Of a stretch of DNA of 64,000 nt, positions 52,589 through 61,686 are shown piece by piece (position 1 is the first letter of the stretch; each line of letters begins with the position of its first letter). The notes below the pieces were generated by a model that saw only the letters and a list, made by a program, of their open reading frames with translations, was not told the origin of the DNA and did no database searches. The translations under genes were made by a program, and so were the position numbers. Origin of the DNA: Oceanimonas sp052119705 (GTDB taxonomy: Bacteria > Pseudomonadota > Gammaproteobacteria > Enterobacterales > Aeromonadaceae); assembly GCF_052119705.1 (NCBI RefSeq), contig NZ_JBGQOP010000002.1, forward strand, positions 186,001 to 250,000. Direction: 5' to 3'.

Positions 52589-53092
52589 ATGCCTGAATTA
52601 ACCCGCCAAGTGTTGGCATTACTGGCAGCCGAGCCTAAGTTGCGCCCAGCGGATATGGCGCGCCGCTTAAGTCTCTCTGAATGGGAGCTGGTGAGTCGTT
52701 TGCCCAGTGAGCTGATTTTTACGCTGCCGGGCTCGGTGGCACAACAGGTGCTAGAACGCGTTAGCGAATGGGGGCGAGTAACCACCATTATTGAGGTGGC
52801 GGGCTCCATATTTGAAGTTAAAGCGCCCATACCAAGTGGTCGGGCAGGGTACGGTTATTACAACTTACAAGCTGAGTTTGGTGAATTAGACGGACACCTC
52901 AAGCTAGATGCAGTGGCGAATATCTCGTTGCAAAGCAAGCCCCATCGCGGCAAGGAAGCCTATGCCATCGTGTTTTACGATGAGCAGGGGCACACCATTT
53001 TTAAAATCTACTTGGGCCGGGATGAGCGGGGAGTGTTGTTTCCTGAGCAGGTCACACAATTTAATGCATTAAAGGAGCTAAAACATGTTTGA
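52589..53092 (+). CDS. hutX: Cytosolic haem carrier HutX
   Basis: 167 residues. The N-terminal helix-turn-helix-like part (PADMARRLSLSEWELVSRLP) and the barrel half with TIIEVAGSIFEVKAPIPSG and GYGYYNLQAEFGELDGHLKL match HutX/ChuX, which passes haem to HutZ. 45 bases after the receptor; eight-base overlap with hutZ. Confidence 0.93.
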   Translation: MPELTRQVLALLAAEPKLRPADMARRLSLSEWELVSRLPSELIFTLPGSVAQQVLERVSEWGRVTTIIEVAGSIFEVKAPIPSGRAGYGYYNLQAEFGELDGHLKLDAVANISLQSKPHRGKEAYAIVFYDEQGHTIFKIYLGRDERGVLFPEQVTQFNALKELKHV

Positions 53093-53597
53093 TAAACAGC
53101 AACGTTTGCAGGGACGCCTAGAGCCAGAAATTCGCGAATTTCGTGATGCGACTCGTACTCTGGTTTTGGCCACTGTGGATGCCGAAGGCAGGCCTAACGT
53201 CAGTTATGCGCCCTTTGCCTTGTTGGAAGATGGCTATTATATCTTGATCAGTGAAATGGCGCGGCACACTAAAAACTTGCTGGAAAACCCCAAAATATCC
53301 TTGATGATGGTGGAAGATGAGCAAGACAGCCGCACCTTGTTTGCCAGAAAACGGCTAACCTTTGATGCCACTCCTGAACTAGTACAACGCGACACTCCCG
53401 AATGGCAGGCAGGGATTGATGCCTTGCATGCACGTTTTCAGGAAACCGTATTGGGCTTGAGCCAGTTGGCGGATTTTCATCTCTACCGCTTAGTGCCCAT
53501 TAAAGGTTTATTTGTTAAAGGCTTCGGCCAAGCTTTCGCGGTAAGCGGCGACGACTTAGTTGATGTGTTGCACTTAACCGATGGTCACAGACCCTAG
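53085..53597 (+). CDS. hutZ: Haem utilisation protein HutZ (haem-degrading, HugZ family)
   Basis: 170 residues. Pyridoxamine-oxidase-like split barrel: RTLVLATVDAEGRPNVSYAP, YYILISEMARHTKNLLENP, FHLYRLVPIKGLFVKGFGQA. A His near residue 160 (VLHLTDGH) may ligate haem as in V. cholerae HutZ. Overlaps hutX by ATG sharing. The hutW gene that often stands before hutX is absent here. Confidence 0.93.
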   Translation: MFDKQQRLQGRLEPEIREFRDATRTLVLATVDAEGRPNVSYAPFALLEDGYYILISEMARHTKNLLENPKISLMMVEDEQDSRTLFARKRLTFDATPELVQRDTPEWQAGIDALHARFQETVLGLSQLADFHLYRLVPIKGLFVKGFGQAFAVSGDDLVDVLHLTDGHRP

Positions 53598-54032
53598 TGT
53601 TTTGTAGGGTGCCGTTTTAGCTGGCACTCCCGTCTCAGCGGGATCTCATACTATCCTGCAGCGCAGAATATCGCAGCTAAAGCTGCGGCTAAAAGGCGAT
53701 TTCAGTCGGAGTTATGGCTCACTGCCGTGGCTTGCCGTGTATTCTGTGGCAGAGCGAGGTCTGTGTTGAGTGTTCCGCCTTCGGCGAAATGCGAGAACTC
53801 TTTACCTACGACAAGCGTTCGCCTACAAAATCCAAAGCAGATACAGGTGCAAGTTTTAGTACCGTAAGTCTGCATACAAATGAAAACACCGAGCAGAATT
53901 TAAACCACAGAATTTAAACCACAGAATTTAAACCATAGTGCTCGGTGTTTTGTTTTCTGCTGTATTTAAAAGCTAGACGCTTGGTTGATCAGTTTATGTT
54001 TGTTCACCACACGCCTCACTTCTCACGCAGAA
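53598..54032. other. Spacer between hutZ and ttrA, no supported gene
   Basis: 435 bases between convergent genes. It contains a small stem CGCAGC/GCTGCG around 53675 and, near its right end, the long hairpin listed separately. Two open frames have no ribosome-binding site or known product. Confidence 0.6.
53883..53951 (+). repeat. Long hairpin whose loop is a 14-bp tandem repeat x3
   Basis: Perfect 13-bp stem AAAACACCGAGCA / TGCTCGGTGTTTT around a 43-base loop made of GAATTTAAACCACA twice (53896-53923) and 12 bases of a third copy. It has T's at the 3' end and A's at the 5' end, so it could be a bidirectional terminator for hutZ and ttrA enlarged by repeat growth. Confidence 0.9.
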
Positions 54033-57000
54033 TTATATCGCCTCAATCCGCCCGGGCAGGCCTTGGCGCACGGCGGCGCCGCTGGTCCAGTCTAGCCACA
54101 CATTTTTTACGTCTGTGCGGGTGGGATCCATTAGCCCCAGCAAGTTTTGGTTTACTCCCGCACCTAAACGCGGATTAGCGGCCATGGGCTGGCCGTCAAT
54201 CTCGTGAGCGCGCACACCTAGCTCGGTGTGGCCGTAGCCGTGTTCAATGGCGATGGCGCCTTCTACTATGCCATCGCGCACCAGCGCTATGCCTTCCACT
54301 TGGCCGCCGGGGGTAATTAAGCGCACCCCTTGGCCGTGAATGATACCGGCACGCTCGGCGTCTTTACGATTGATGCTAATGGGGTTTTCGGGGTGGATCA
54401 TGCGCAGCCGTTCGGCACCTATGCTCGATGAGCTCATGAGGTGCGACTTATAAGAGGTCACTAATAACGGCCAGTCTTGCTCGGAATAATGGTCACGCAT
54501 GGCACTGCCATCGGCAAAGCGAGGGCCAAACTCGGTGGCGCAACCGGGCAGCTTTTCACCTGTCATGGAATGAATGGTGCTGCCGATAGTCGGATTCCAA
54601 ATGCATAAGGTATTGGTGGTGCGATTTTTCATCAGCTCGCCCTCCCAGCCACTGGCAAAGGGCGCAAAGCGACCGCCACGGCTCAGCACAAAGCCCACCT
54701 TGCGTTGCTCCTCCACAGCCAAAGTCTCGGCGATCAGCGGCATTAGGCGTGCCGCATTAGTCAGCATTAAGTCGTCGGCACTGGCGTCCGGTACCGGATC
54801 ATTATTGGCAAACGCCAAGTTAGCGGCGGCGCGCAGATAGAAGTCCGACGCCGTATGCAGGCCGTGCTGGTTGCCTTTATGGTCACGAATGGCGTTATCA
54901 CCGTAACCGGGCAAGTCCATCTTCTTGGCCACCGCGATAATAAATGACTCTAAACCCACATGATCGCCGTTGGGCAATTGAGGGGTGGCGGGCGTGACCA
55001 CGGGCCAGCGGGCGGTGGTGGTTTTTTGCGGCACGCCACTCCAGGGCTTAGTGAAACCCCAGCTCTCGTAGGTGAGGGTGTCTGGCACTATGTAATCCGC
55101 CAAGGCGGTGGTTTCGTTAATAAAGCCGTCGATGGCGATAAACAGCGGTAATTGCTGAGGATCTTTTAGCTTGTCACCTAAAAAGGTCTGGGCGCCGCCA
55201 ATGCCGTACAAGGGATTAGTCATGTGACTGATCCAGGTTTTTAAGCGGTACGGATAACCGGCGAAGGCCGCGGCCAAATGCTCGGTCAGCAAGGGCGAAG
55301 AAAACGAAAACCAAGGGGCGCGAGCCGGATAGGGCGAGGTACCGGCGGCCACTTTGCGCTTATATTCGCTGCTGTTTTCATAAGGAAAACGGTTACGAGA
55401 TAAGAACACCCCTTTAGGGCTAATTTTACCGGCAAAGTTTTCTAAGTCGTAGCGGGGCCCGCCATCCACCCCGGCCACGCCACCGGCACCGGGAGCCAGT
55501 CCGCCTTTGGCGTTAATGTTGCCCAGCAAAGTATTTAAGGTGAGCACCGCAAACGCGGTATAAAAAGCATTGCCGCTCATCATGCCGCCGTGGGCGTCTA
55601 CCGACGCCTTGGTGCCGTGGCGCTTTAGCGTTTCGCCCAGTCCCGCAATAATGTGCTCGGGCACGCCGCAATGGGCGCTGTACTCGGCCAGCGTCTGGCG
55701 ATTAGCCGACTCTTTTAAGCACAGTAATGAGGATTTCACCTGCACCGGCACGCCGTTAACGATCACGGTACGGTTCACCCACAGCTCGGCAGGTCTGGCT
55801 TCGGTGTGTGCCATCAGTTCGCCATTAGCTGCATCCACCACCATATTTGTTTCGTTATCACCTATGCCTAGCTTTTTGCCTAAATCTGCCGCGGTTAAAA
55901 AGCGGCCGGCTTCGGGGTGCGGAGCTTGCAACACCAAGTGAGTAGCATTGGCATGGCTGGGCTGCTTGGCGGCGGCTTGAGCAGCTGGGCCCGGCTGAGC
56001 CAAATAATCGAGATTGATGCCGTCGTTTTCCATTAACCAGCGAATAATACCCATGGCTAATGCGTCATCGGTGGCGGGTTTAATCGGCACCCAGCGTCCG
56101 CGCTGTTCATTAAGGCGGCTAATGCTGTTGGGCAAGGTAGGCGCGACCACTACGTAGTCTAACTTTCCCTCACTGCGCGCCTCGGCCAATTGACGACCTT
56201 GGCGTTTAAAGGGGTTACCAGCCTGAGCCGGTGAGGTACCGATGCACAGTACAAATTGAGCATGATCCCAGTCCGGTTTACCGTGGCTAAATTTATCTAA
56301 GTCATTAAAGACAGCACCGGCACCGGCGCGATAACCAAAGCCGCAATAGCCGCCGTGGTGACCAAAGTTACGGGTGCCGTAGCTGTTAAAAATAAAGCGC
56401 TTTAAGAAGCTGTCGCGGCCCTCGTCACCGGCATTGGTGACCATCAGCTGATTAGCCTTGGAGCCAAACTCGGGGTTATTGGCATCCACTGGGGTGTCTA
56501 AGTCGCGAATGGCGCGCAAGCCCTCAACTGGGCCTTCACCAAATAAATCACCGCCTTCCACCACCTCACTAATCAATTGCTCAAAGCTGATGGTCTGCCA
56601 CTTACCTGCACCGCGCTTGCCGCTGCGCTTCATGATCTTGGTTAAGCGATAGGGGCTGTGCAGCTGCTCGCTTAATGCCGCGCCTCTGGCACAGGCGGTA
56701 GAGCGATTTTCCAGCCCTGACTCACCGGCCAGCTGTTTAAACACCTCGCGCACCGGTGTTTCTTGGGCGGGCGCATGGGTATTAGATAACGGATGATAAG
56801 GATTACCGGCGATGCGCAGTATCTTGTTGGCTTTGGTGTCGACACGGGCGCGCAGACCACATAAGGTCCAGCAGCCAAAACATTGCACTGGGCTCACCAC
56901 TTGGTTTTCGCCCATGACTAACTCGTTATCTGCGCTCAGCATAAACTCGGGCGCCAGCGCATTTCCGGCAATACGGTGATTGGTGGGCACGCCACTGGTG

Positions 57001-57116
57001 CCATTGATCAGGCCTTTGACCGCTTTTTTGACCGGTTCTGCATAACCCACGGCAAAGGCACCGGTGCCGCCGGCAATCATGCCAGCTTGTAATAAGGCGC
57101 GACGTTTCTTATCCAT
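54033..57116 (-). CDS. ttrA: Tetrathionate reductase subunit A (molybdopterin catalytic subunit)
   Basis: 1027 residues from the ATG at 57116, close to Salmonella TtrA in length; the longer start lies in the ttrC frame region. Tat signal MDKKRRALLQAGMIAGGTGA. Fe-S motif CFGCWTLCGLR, the bis-MGD enzyme segments GHHGGYCGFGYRAGAG, LCIGTSPAQAGNPFKRQGRQ and DYIVPDTLTYESWGF. It reduces tetrathionate to thiosulfate in the periplasm with TtrB and TtrC. Eight-base overlap with ttrC. Confidence 0.95.
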   Translation of the reverse strand: MDKKRRALLQAGMIAGGTGAFAVGYAEPVKKAVKGLINGTSGVPTNHRIAGNALAPEFMLSADNELVMGENQVVSPVQCFGCWTLCGLRARVDTKANKILRIAGNPYHPLSNTHAPAQETPVREVFKQLAGESGLENRSTACARGAALSEQLHSPYRLTKIMKRSGKRGAGKWQTISFEQLISEVVEGGDLFGEGPVEGLRAIRDLDTPVDANNPEFGSKANQLMVTNAGDEGRDSFLKRFIFNSYGTRNFGHHGGYCGFGYRAGAGAVFNDLDKFSHGKPDWDHAQFVLCIGTSPAQAGNPFKRQGRQLAEARSEGKLDYVVVAPTLPNSISRLNEQRGRWVPIKPATDDALAMGIIRWLMENDGINLDYLAQPGPAAQAAAKQPSHANATHLVLQAPHPEAGRFLTAADLGKKLGIGDNETNMVVDAANGELMAHTEARPAELWVNRTVIVNGVPVQVKSSLLCLKESANRQTLAEYSAHCGVPEHIIAGLGETLKRHGTKASVDAHGGMMSGNAFYTAFAVLTLNTLLGNINAKGGLAPGAGGVAGVDGGPRYDLENFAGKISPKGVFLSRNRFPYENSSEYKRKVAAGTSPYPARAPWFSFSSPLLTEHLAAAFAGYPYRLKTWISHMTNPLYGIGGAQTFLGDKLKDPQQLPLFIAIDGFINETTALADYIVPDTLTYESWGFTKPWSGVPQKTTTARWPVVTPATPQLPNGDHVGLESFIIAVAKKMDLPGYGDNAIRDHKGNQHGLHTASDFYLRAAANLAFANNDPVPDASADDLMLTNAARLMPLIAETLAVEEQRKVGFVLSRGGRFAPFASGWEGELMKNRTTNTLCIWNPTIGSTIHSMTGEKLPGCATEFGPRFADGSAMRDHYSEQDWPLLVTSYKSHLMSSSSIGAERLRMIHPENPISINRKDAERAGIIHGQGVRLITPGGQVEGIALVRDGIVEGAIAIEHGYGHTELGVRAHEIDGQPMAANPRLGAGVNQNLLGLMDPTRTDVKNVWLDWTSGAAVRQGLPGRIEAI

Positions 57117-58173
57117 GACGGACTCCCATGTTATCCAGTAAGGCCCACACCACAGCGGCCATGGCCAGCCATAAACCAATGGTACCGGCGACGATAATGC
57201 CGGCGGAGCCCAGTAAATCTGCGCTTAAGTGATACAAGCCGGCGCCGTATTTAGGCACGGTTTGTACGTTCATTAACACCACCCATCTAAATCCCCACGC
57301 ACACAAGATGGCGAGCAGAGCGGGGAGGGCATCAAAGCGAGTAATCTTGCTATTGCGCCGAGCCCAGCACAGGCCCCAGAGCACAATGCCGCCGGTTAAT
57401 GACACCAGTAGCAGGTCCCGCCAGAAGCTGAAATTATAAAAAATACGCTTAGCTTCTAACCAAGAGGGCGAGCCTAACATTATGCCAGTCAGCGCCCATA
57501 GCAGCATGGCCACCGTGAGTGCGCCCAAGGTGAACAACATGTTGCGACGTAAGGGCAAGATGTGAGCCGAGACACGGGGGAACAAAATATCCAGCAGCAA
57601 CAAGAGACCAAACAAGGCAAGGAACGCAGTGAGCAAGAAGTTCACCGGCAGCCAAGCCGTATCCCATAGCGCGCGGGAGCGCACTACCATCACTTCCATG
57701 CCCGTATAGAGCAAGATGCCGACAGCCGACAAGGCGGTAAGCCAAGCCAGCCCGTGCAGTACCTTGCCTGTGGGCCACAGCGGTAATTCACACCACCACT
57801 TTAGCCACGCCTGCTTGGGTGCCAGCAAGGTGATTAACATACTTAATGACACCACTAGGGCTAATGTCACAAATATTGGCAAGATCAGCGCGCCTATCCA
57901 CATCCAAGAGCTAGGGGTGAGCTGGGTATAAAAGTGCCAAAAACGTAACGGCTGATGTAGATCTGCCAATAACGCCACTGGGCCTGTCACGGCACTGATG
58001 CCCATAATAAAGGCCAACCGCCAGCGCCAAGGGCTCAATGACGAGCCCTCTATTAAGGCAAGCGGTAATAACAAGGCGGCGGTGGCCGCCAAGCCAATCA
58101 AAAAGAAATATTGCACCGCCCATGGCAGCCAAGGGGCATCCGCATGGGTGGTTAGCAGTTCAATAACAGGCAT
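57109..58173 (-). CDS. ttrC: Tetrathionate reductase subunit C (NrfD-type membrane quinol oxidase)
   Basis: 354 residues with about nine hydrophobic segments; NrfD/PsrC family. It anchors the enzyme and takes electrons from menaquinol. Eight bases separate it from ttrB and it overlaps ttrA, giving the order ttrB-ttrC-ttrA on the minus strand. Confidence 0.93.
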   Translation of the reverse strand: MPVIELLTTHADAPWLPWAVQYFFLIGLAATAALLLPLALIEGSSLSPWRWRLAFIMGISAVTGPVALLADLHQPLRFWHFYTQLTPSSWMWIGALILPIFVTLALVVSLSMLITLLAPKQAWLKWWCELPLWPTGKVLHGLAWLTALSAVGILLYTGMEVMVVRSRALWDTAWLPVNFLLTAFLALFGLLLLLDILFPRVSAHILPLRRNMLFTLGALTVAMLLWALTGIMLGSPSWLEAKRIFYNFSFWRDLLLVSLTGGIVLWGLCWARRNSKITRFDALPALLAILCAWGFRWVVLMNVQTVPKYGAGLYHLSADLLGSAGIIVAGTIGLWLAMAAVVWALLDNMGVRHG

Positions 58174-58181
58174 ATAAGCTC

Positions 58182-58922
58182 CTAACTGTGCTCAGGAAAC
58201 CAAAGTCCGGGTTGGCCGTCGATGCGATCTACAAACTCATCACCCAGTCCGATGTAATAGACTTGTGGCGCCGTGCCTTGTTCAGGCTTGAGCACTTTAG
58301 TGTCTGCGCTGTGCGCGTGCAGTAGTCGGCTAATGGTGCTATTCGGGTCTTTCATATCGCCAATTACTCGCGCGCCACCCACGCAGGACTCCACACAGGC
58401 AGGCAATAAGCCTACCTCTAAGCGATGCACACAAAAGGTGCACTTGTCGGCGGTTTGGGTGTCGTGATTAATAAAGCGCGCATCATAGGGGCAGGCTTGC
58501 ACGCAATAGGCACAGCCCACGCATTGCTCGTTATCCACCACTACGATGCCGTCGGCTCTTTGATAGGTCGCCTGAGTGGGGCACACCGGCACACAAGGGG
58601 GATTGGCGCAGTGGTTGCACAACCTTGGCAGCATGACATGACTCACCTGATCGGTCTCGGCCACCTGTACCTCATACTGCTGTACCGTGGTGCGAAATTG
58701 GCCGATAGGCGGCAAGTTTTCCATGCTGCAACTCACGGTGCAGGCTTGGCAGCCAATGCATTTTCGCAAGTCGATGATCATGCCATAGCGTTTATTGCTG
58801 TCACCATCACGCGCATCTTGTGTGCTAAGCGGTGCCGCGTGCAGCTCGGTTACGGGGATCAAGCTGGCGCCGGCAGTGAGCCCGGTCAAATTTCTAAGAA
58901 ATTGTCGTTTGCTGATGTCCAT
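58182..58922 (-). CDS. ttrB: Tetrathionate reductase subunit B (4Fe-4S electron transfer)
   Basis: 246 residues from the ATG at 58922 (GAGGAGCC upstream). Tat-like signal SKRQFLRNL with a KR in place of RR. Four [4Fe-4S] Cys groups: CIGCQACTVSC, CNHCANPPCVPVC, CVGCAYCVQAC, CTFCVHRLEVGLLPAC. It passes electrons from TtrC to TtrA. Confidence 0.95.
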   Translation of the reverse strand: MDISKRQFLRNLTGLTAGASLIPVTELHAAPLSTQDARDGDSNKRYGMIIDLRKCIGCQACTVSCSMENLPPIGQFRTTVQQYEVQVAETDQVSHVMLPRLCNHCANPPCVPVCPTQATYQRADGIVVVDNEQCVGCAYCVQACPYDARFINHDTQTADKCTFCVHRLEVGLLPACVESCVGGARVIGDMKDPNSTISRLLHAHSADTKVLKPEQGTAPQVYYIGLGDEFVDRIDGQPGLWFPEHS

Positions 58923-58939
58923 ACATGGCTCCTCAGGAG

Positions 58940-58974
58940 TAATGAGTGCTATTGTCTCGAGCCTGCACTCATTA
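58940..58974. promoter_or_regulatory. 10-bp inverted repeat in the ttrB/ttrS divergent promoter
   Basis: TAATGAGTGC / GCACTCATTA, perfect arms, 15-base spacer. A second dyad TGTGGT-TT-ACCACA follows at about 58982-58995. Both lie in the 87 bases between ttrB and ttrS, so either may be the site for TtrR or another anaerobic regulator. Confidence 0.5.
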
Positions 58975-59009
58975 GCTCTATTGTGGTTTACCACATAAGG
59001 CACTTTGAC

Positions 59010-60743
59010 TTGATCTGGAACAGGCTTTTATACCGAATATTAGGTATTTCCCCACTATTACTGCTAAGTTTTTCCGGCCTCAGCCAGCCATATCAGGTGG
59101 GTTTTTTAGCGGTGCGCGGTGCAACGCACGCCGAAGCCCAGTGGGCGCCTACTTTAGCGCTGCTTAATGCCCAAGTGCCCGACCATGAATTTATTGGCCA
59201 CTATCTCAGTCAAGATCAGCTAGACGCAGCACTTGCCGAGCAAAGCTTAGATTTTGTGGTGACTAATCCGGCGCACTTTATGTTGAGTCATCAACAACCC
59301 CTTAACTGGCTGGCGTCTTATCTAGACTCACACTACGGCCAAGCGCGTGCCAGTGTGGCGGGCACACTTTGGGTGCGTGCCAACAGCCCACTGACCGAGC
59401 CCGAACAGTTACGCGGGCAACGGGTGGGCGCGGTACACGAAACAGCCTTTGGCGGCTACTTGTTGGTGGCCGAGCAATTGCGCAAGCGCAACATTTCTCT
59501 TCAAGAGTTAGCCCTAACTTTTAGTGGTTATCCGCTGGACGCACTCGCCTATGGGCTGCGCGATGGCACGGTTGCCGCCGCTATCTTGCCCAGTTGTTTG
59601 CTTGAAGACATGGCACGTGACGGCTTAGTTGACTTGGGTGATTTTCGCGCCCTTATGGTGCAATCAGACGAGCGCTGCGTGCGCTCCACGCCTTTGTATC
59701 CGGGCTGGAGCTTTGCCAGTGTTGGCAGTTTGGATGAGCCTTTACTCAGATCCATTACTCAGGCGTTATTGCAATTTGAGCTGGCCGGCCAGCCCCAATG
59801 GGGAGCCGCGGTGCGCCTCGATGAGGTGGCCAGCTTATTAATGGACTGGCAACTGGGGCCTGAGCCCACGCCCCTTGCTCATGGGCGTATGTTGCGCGAA
59901 TTTATGGTGCAGCATTGGCCTTGGCTGGCGGCTTTTATCACTGTCTTGTTCGGCCATTTGCTCTATCACTGGCGGGTGACAGTGCTGTTACGCAGGCGCA
60001 GCAAAGAATGCGCGCGCCTGCATCAAGAAGTGCAACAAAAAGAGCAGACCTTGGCTCAGGCACGGCTGCGCATCTTAATGGGAGAAATGGCCACCGGCTT
60101 GGCTCATGAGCTGAATCAACCCTTATCTGCGATTCAGGCCTACGCCCAAGCGGGAGAATTAGTGCAAGATAGCGCGCAACATAAAACGGCGTTTAATCAT
60201 ATAGTGGCGGAAACCGAACGGGGTTCGGCCATTATTCGCCGTTTTCGCCAATGGGCGACGCAGCCATTGCCCAGTGCCGAGCCGGTTGACTTGAGCGAGC
60301 TGTGCCAAGAAGCAGTGACGCGTTTAGGCCCGCGAATTGAGGCGTTAGGCGTGCAATTTAAAGTGGCGCTGATGCCCTCTAGCCCTGAGCCGGCTATGTT
60401 AGTGTCGGTTAGACCTGCAGTGGAGCAAATTTTAAATAACTTATTGAATAATGCCCTAGAAGCTCAAGCGCGGTGTTTAAGCCAAACGCCAATGCATCAG
60501 GCCTGGATCAGCTTAAATGTCACGGGAGAGCAAAACGGTTGGCAGCTGTTGCTTGAAGATAATGCCGGCGGCATAGATGAAGAGATTATTAAAACCTTAC
60601 AACATAATTTACCGGCCAGTCATTATCATGGCATGGGTATCGGATTATTAGTCAGTCATCGTTTAGTATTGCGCTTGCAAGGGCAATTAAGCTTGCGTAA
60701 TACCGAGCAGGGCACCCAAGTGCGCTTGTTTTTTAACAGCTAG
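59010..60743 (+). CDS. ttrS: Tetrathionate sensor histidine kinase TtrS
   Basis: 577 residues from a TTG at 59010 with AAGG nine bases upstream; the frame stays open far into ttrB on the other strand but has no better start. Signal/anchor helix near 10-22, a PhnD-like periplasmic binding domain (YQVGFLAVRG through ...DWQLGPE, residues about 28-285), a transmembrane helix at about 305-325, then the kinase: H-box MGEMATGLAHELNQPLSAIQ, N-box LNNLLNNALEAQA, G-box GMGIGLLVSHRLV. It detects tetrathionate and phosphorylates TtrR. Confidence 0.92.
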   Translation: MIWNRLLYRILGISPLLLLSFSGLSQPYQVGFLAVRGATHAEAQWAPTLALLNAQVPDHEFIGHYLSQDQLDAALAEQSLDFVVTNPAHFMLSHQQPLNWLASYLDSHYGQARASVAGTLWVRANSPLTEPEQLRGQRVGAVHETAFGGYLLVAEQLRKRNISLQELALTFSGYPLDALAYGLRDGTVAAAILPSCLLEDMARDGLVDLGDFRALMVQSDERCVRSTPLYPGWSFASVGSLDEPLLRSITQALLQFELAGQPQWGAAVRLDEVASLLMDWQLGPEPTPLAHGRMLREFMVQHWPWLAAFITVLFGHLLYHWRVTVLLRRRSKECARLHQEVQQKEQTLAQARLRILMGEMATGLAHELNQPLSAIQAYAQAGELVQDSAQHKTAFNHIVAETERGSAIIRRFRQWATQPLPSAEPVDLSELCQEAVTRLGPRIEALGVQFKVALMPSSPEPAMLVSVRPAVEQILNNLLNNALEAQARCLSQTPMHQAWISLNVTGEQNGWQLLLEDNAGGIDEEIIKTLQHNLPASHYHGMGIGLLVSHRLVLRLQGQLSLRNTEQGTQVRLFFNS

Positions 60744-60855
60744 TTTTTCAAGCTCTCGTTTTTTAATGACGAGCTTTTAACTCTTAATTTTTTAGCTCTT
60801 AATTTTTCCTGATTACTTATGAACCTCAGCCAGTATGCTGCCTTATTTAGGTTTT

Positions 60856-61043
60856 TGTAGCTGCCACTTGTTTATAAACAGAAGGTTTCGGCAGGCCAGC
60901 TTTGCTGGCAATTTTTAAATAAAAACATAAAACCGTGGCGAAGTCCTCTTCGCCGAAGAGACGGCCACCTACGTTGTAACCCATTGAATATATTGATGCT
61001 GAAGTCACTGAAACATAGCTGAACTTTGTGGGTAATCAGGTAA
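60856..61043. repeat. Dispersed spacer repeat, copy 2, splitting ttrS and ttrR
   Basis: The right part (60948-61043) matches 45704-45794. The left part (TGTAGCTGCCAC, then GGCAGGCCAGCTTTGCTGG) resembles 3350-3400. It takes up most of the 321-base gap between ttrS and ttrR, which are normally adjacent. Inner dyad GGCGAAG/CTTCGCC at 60938-60954. Confidence 0.85.
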
Positions 61044-61064
61044 TTTTTTAACTAGGGATCTTGC

Positions 61065-61655
61065 GTGCAGGTTTATATTCTTGATGACGATAGTCAAGTG
61101 TTGGCGGCCAATCAATTTTTATTGCAGGCTCTGGGTTACCCGAGTTTAGGCTGGCAAGATCCCGAGCTATTTTTAGCCGAGGTCGACGCCCAAGTATCGG
61201 CCATTTTACTGCTCGACTTAGCCATGCCTAAACTCGACGGCTTGCAGATACAGGCCGAGCTGATGGCGCGTCAAAGTTTAGTCGCTGTGATCCTGCTCAC
61301 CGGCCACGGCGATGTGCCCCAAGCGGTGGCCGCCATGAAGCAGGGCGCTGTGGATTTTTTAGAAAAGCCGGTGGATGCCAAACGCTTAAGCGCGGCCTTT
61401 ATACAGGCCAAGGCGAGGGTGGCACAATTACGTCAACACGCAGATATTCGGGCTCACTTTGAACGACTGTCGCTGCGTGAGCGCGAAGTAGTGAGTCTAG
61501 TCGCCGAAGGGCTGACGAATAAGGCTATCGCCGAGCAACTGTGTGTGGCGGTGCGAACTGTAGAAGTGCATCGAGCCGCCGCCATGACCAAGTTAGCCGT
61601 CACCAGCATGGCGGAGCTGCTCAACCAGTGGCAGTTATTGAATAGCGAATACTGA
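61065..61655 (+). CDS. ttrR: Tetrathionate response regulator TtrR
   Basis: 196 residues from a GTG with AGGGA upstream. FixJ-type receiver (YILDDDSQVL, phosphoacceptor Asp in LLLDLAMPKLDG, LLTGHGDVPQAVAAMKQGA) and LuxR-type HTH (LSLREREVVSLVAEGLTNKA, VAVRTVEVHRAAAMTKL). Partner of TtrS; activates ttrBCA. The last six codons are made of heptamer repeat DNA. Confidence 0.92.
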   Translation: MQVYILDDDSQVLAANQFLLQALGYPSLGWQDPELFLAEVDAQVSAILLLDLAMPKLDGLQIQAELMARQSLVAVILLTGHGDVPQAVAAMKQGAVDFLEKPVDAKRLSAAFIQAKARVAQLRQHADIRAHFERLSLREREVVSLVAEGLTNKAIAEQLCVAVRTVEVHRAAAMTKLAVTSMAELLNQWQLLNSEY

Positions 61656-61679
61656 ACACTGAATATTAAATACTGAAAA
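61638..61679. repeat. Period-7 repeat covering the ttrR stop codon
   Basis: Six degenerate heptamers: TTGAATA GCGAATA, CTGAACA CTGAATA, TTAAATA CTGAAAA. The first two and a half encode the C-terminal LNSEY of TtrR. Confidence 0.82.
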
Positions 61680-61686
61680 AGCACGG

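Noticed and set aside
53714..54178. ORFs in the hutZ-ttrA spacer
   Set aside because: No ribosome-binding sites; one overlaps ttrA antisense, the other the repeat hairpin.
58425..59009. N-terminal extension of TtrS by about 195 codons
   Set aside because: It lies antisense to ttrB; AAGG before the TTG at 59010 and the signal-like helix support the shorter protein.
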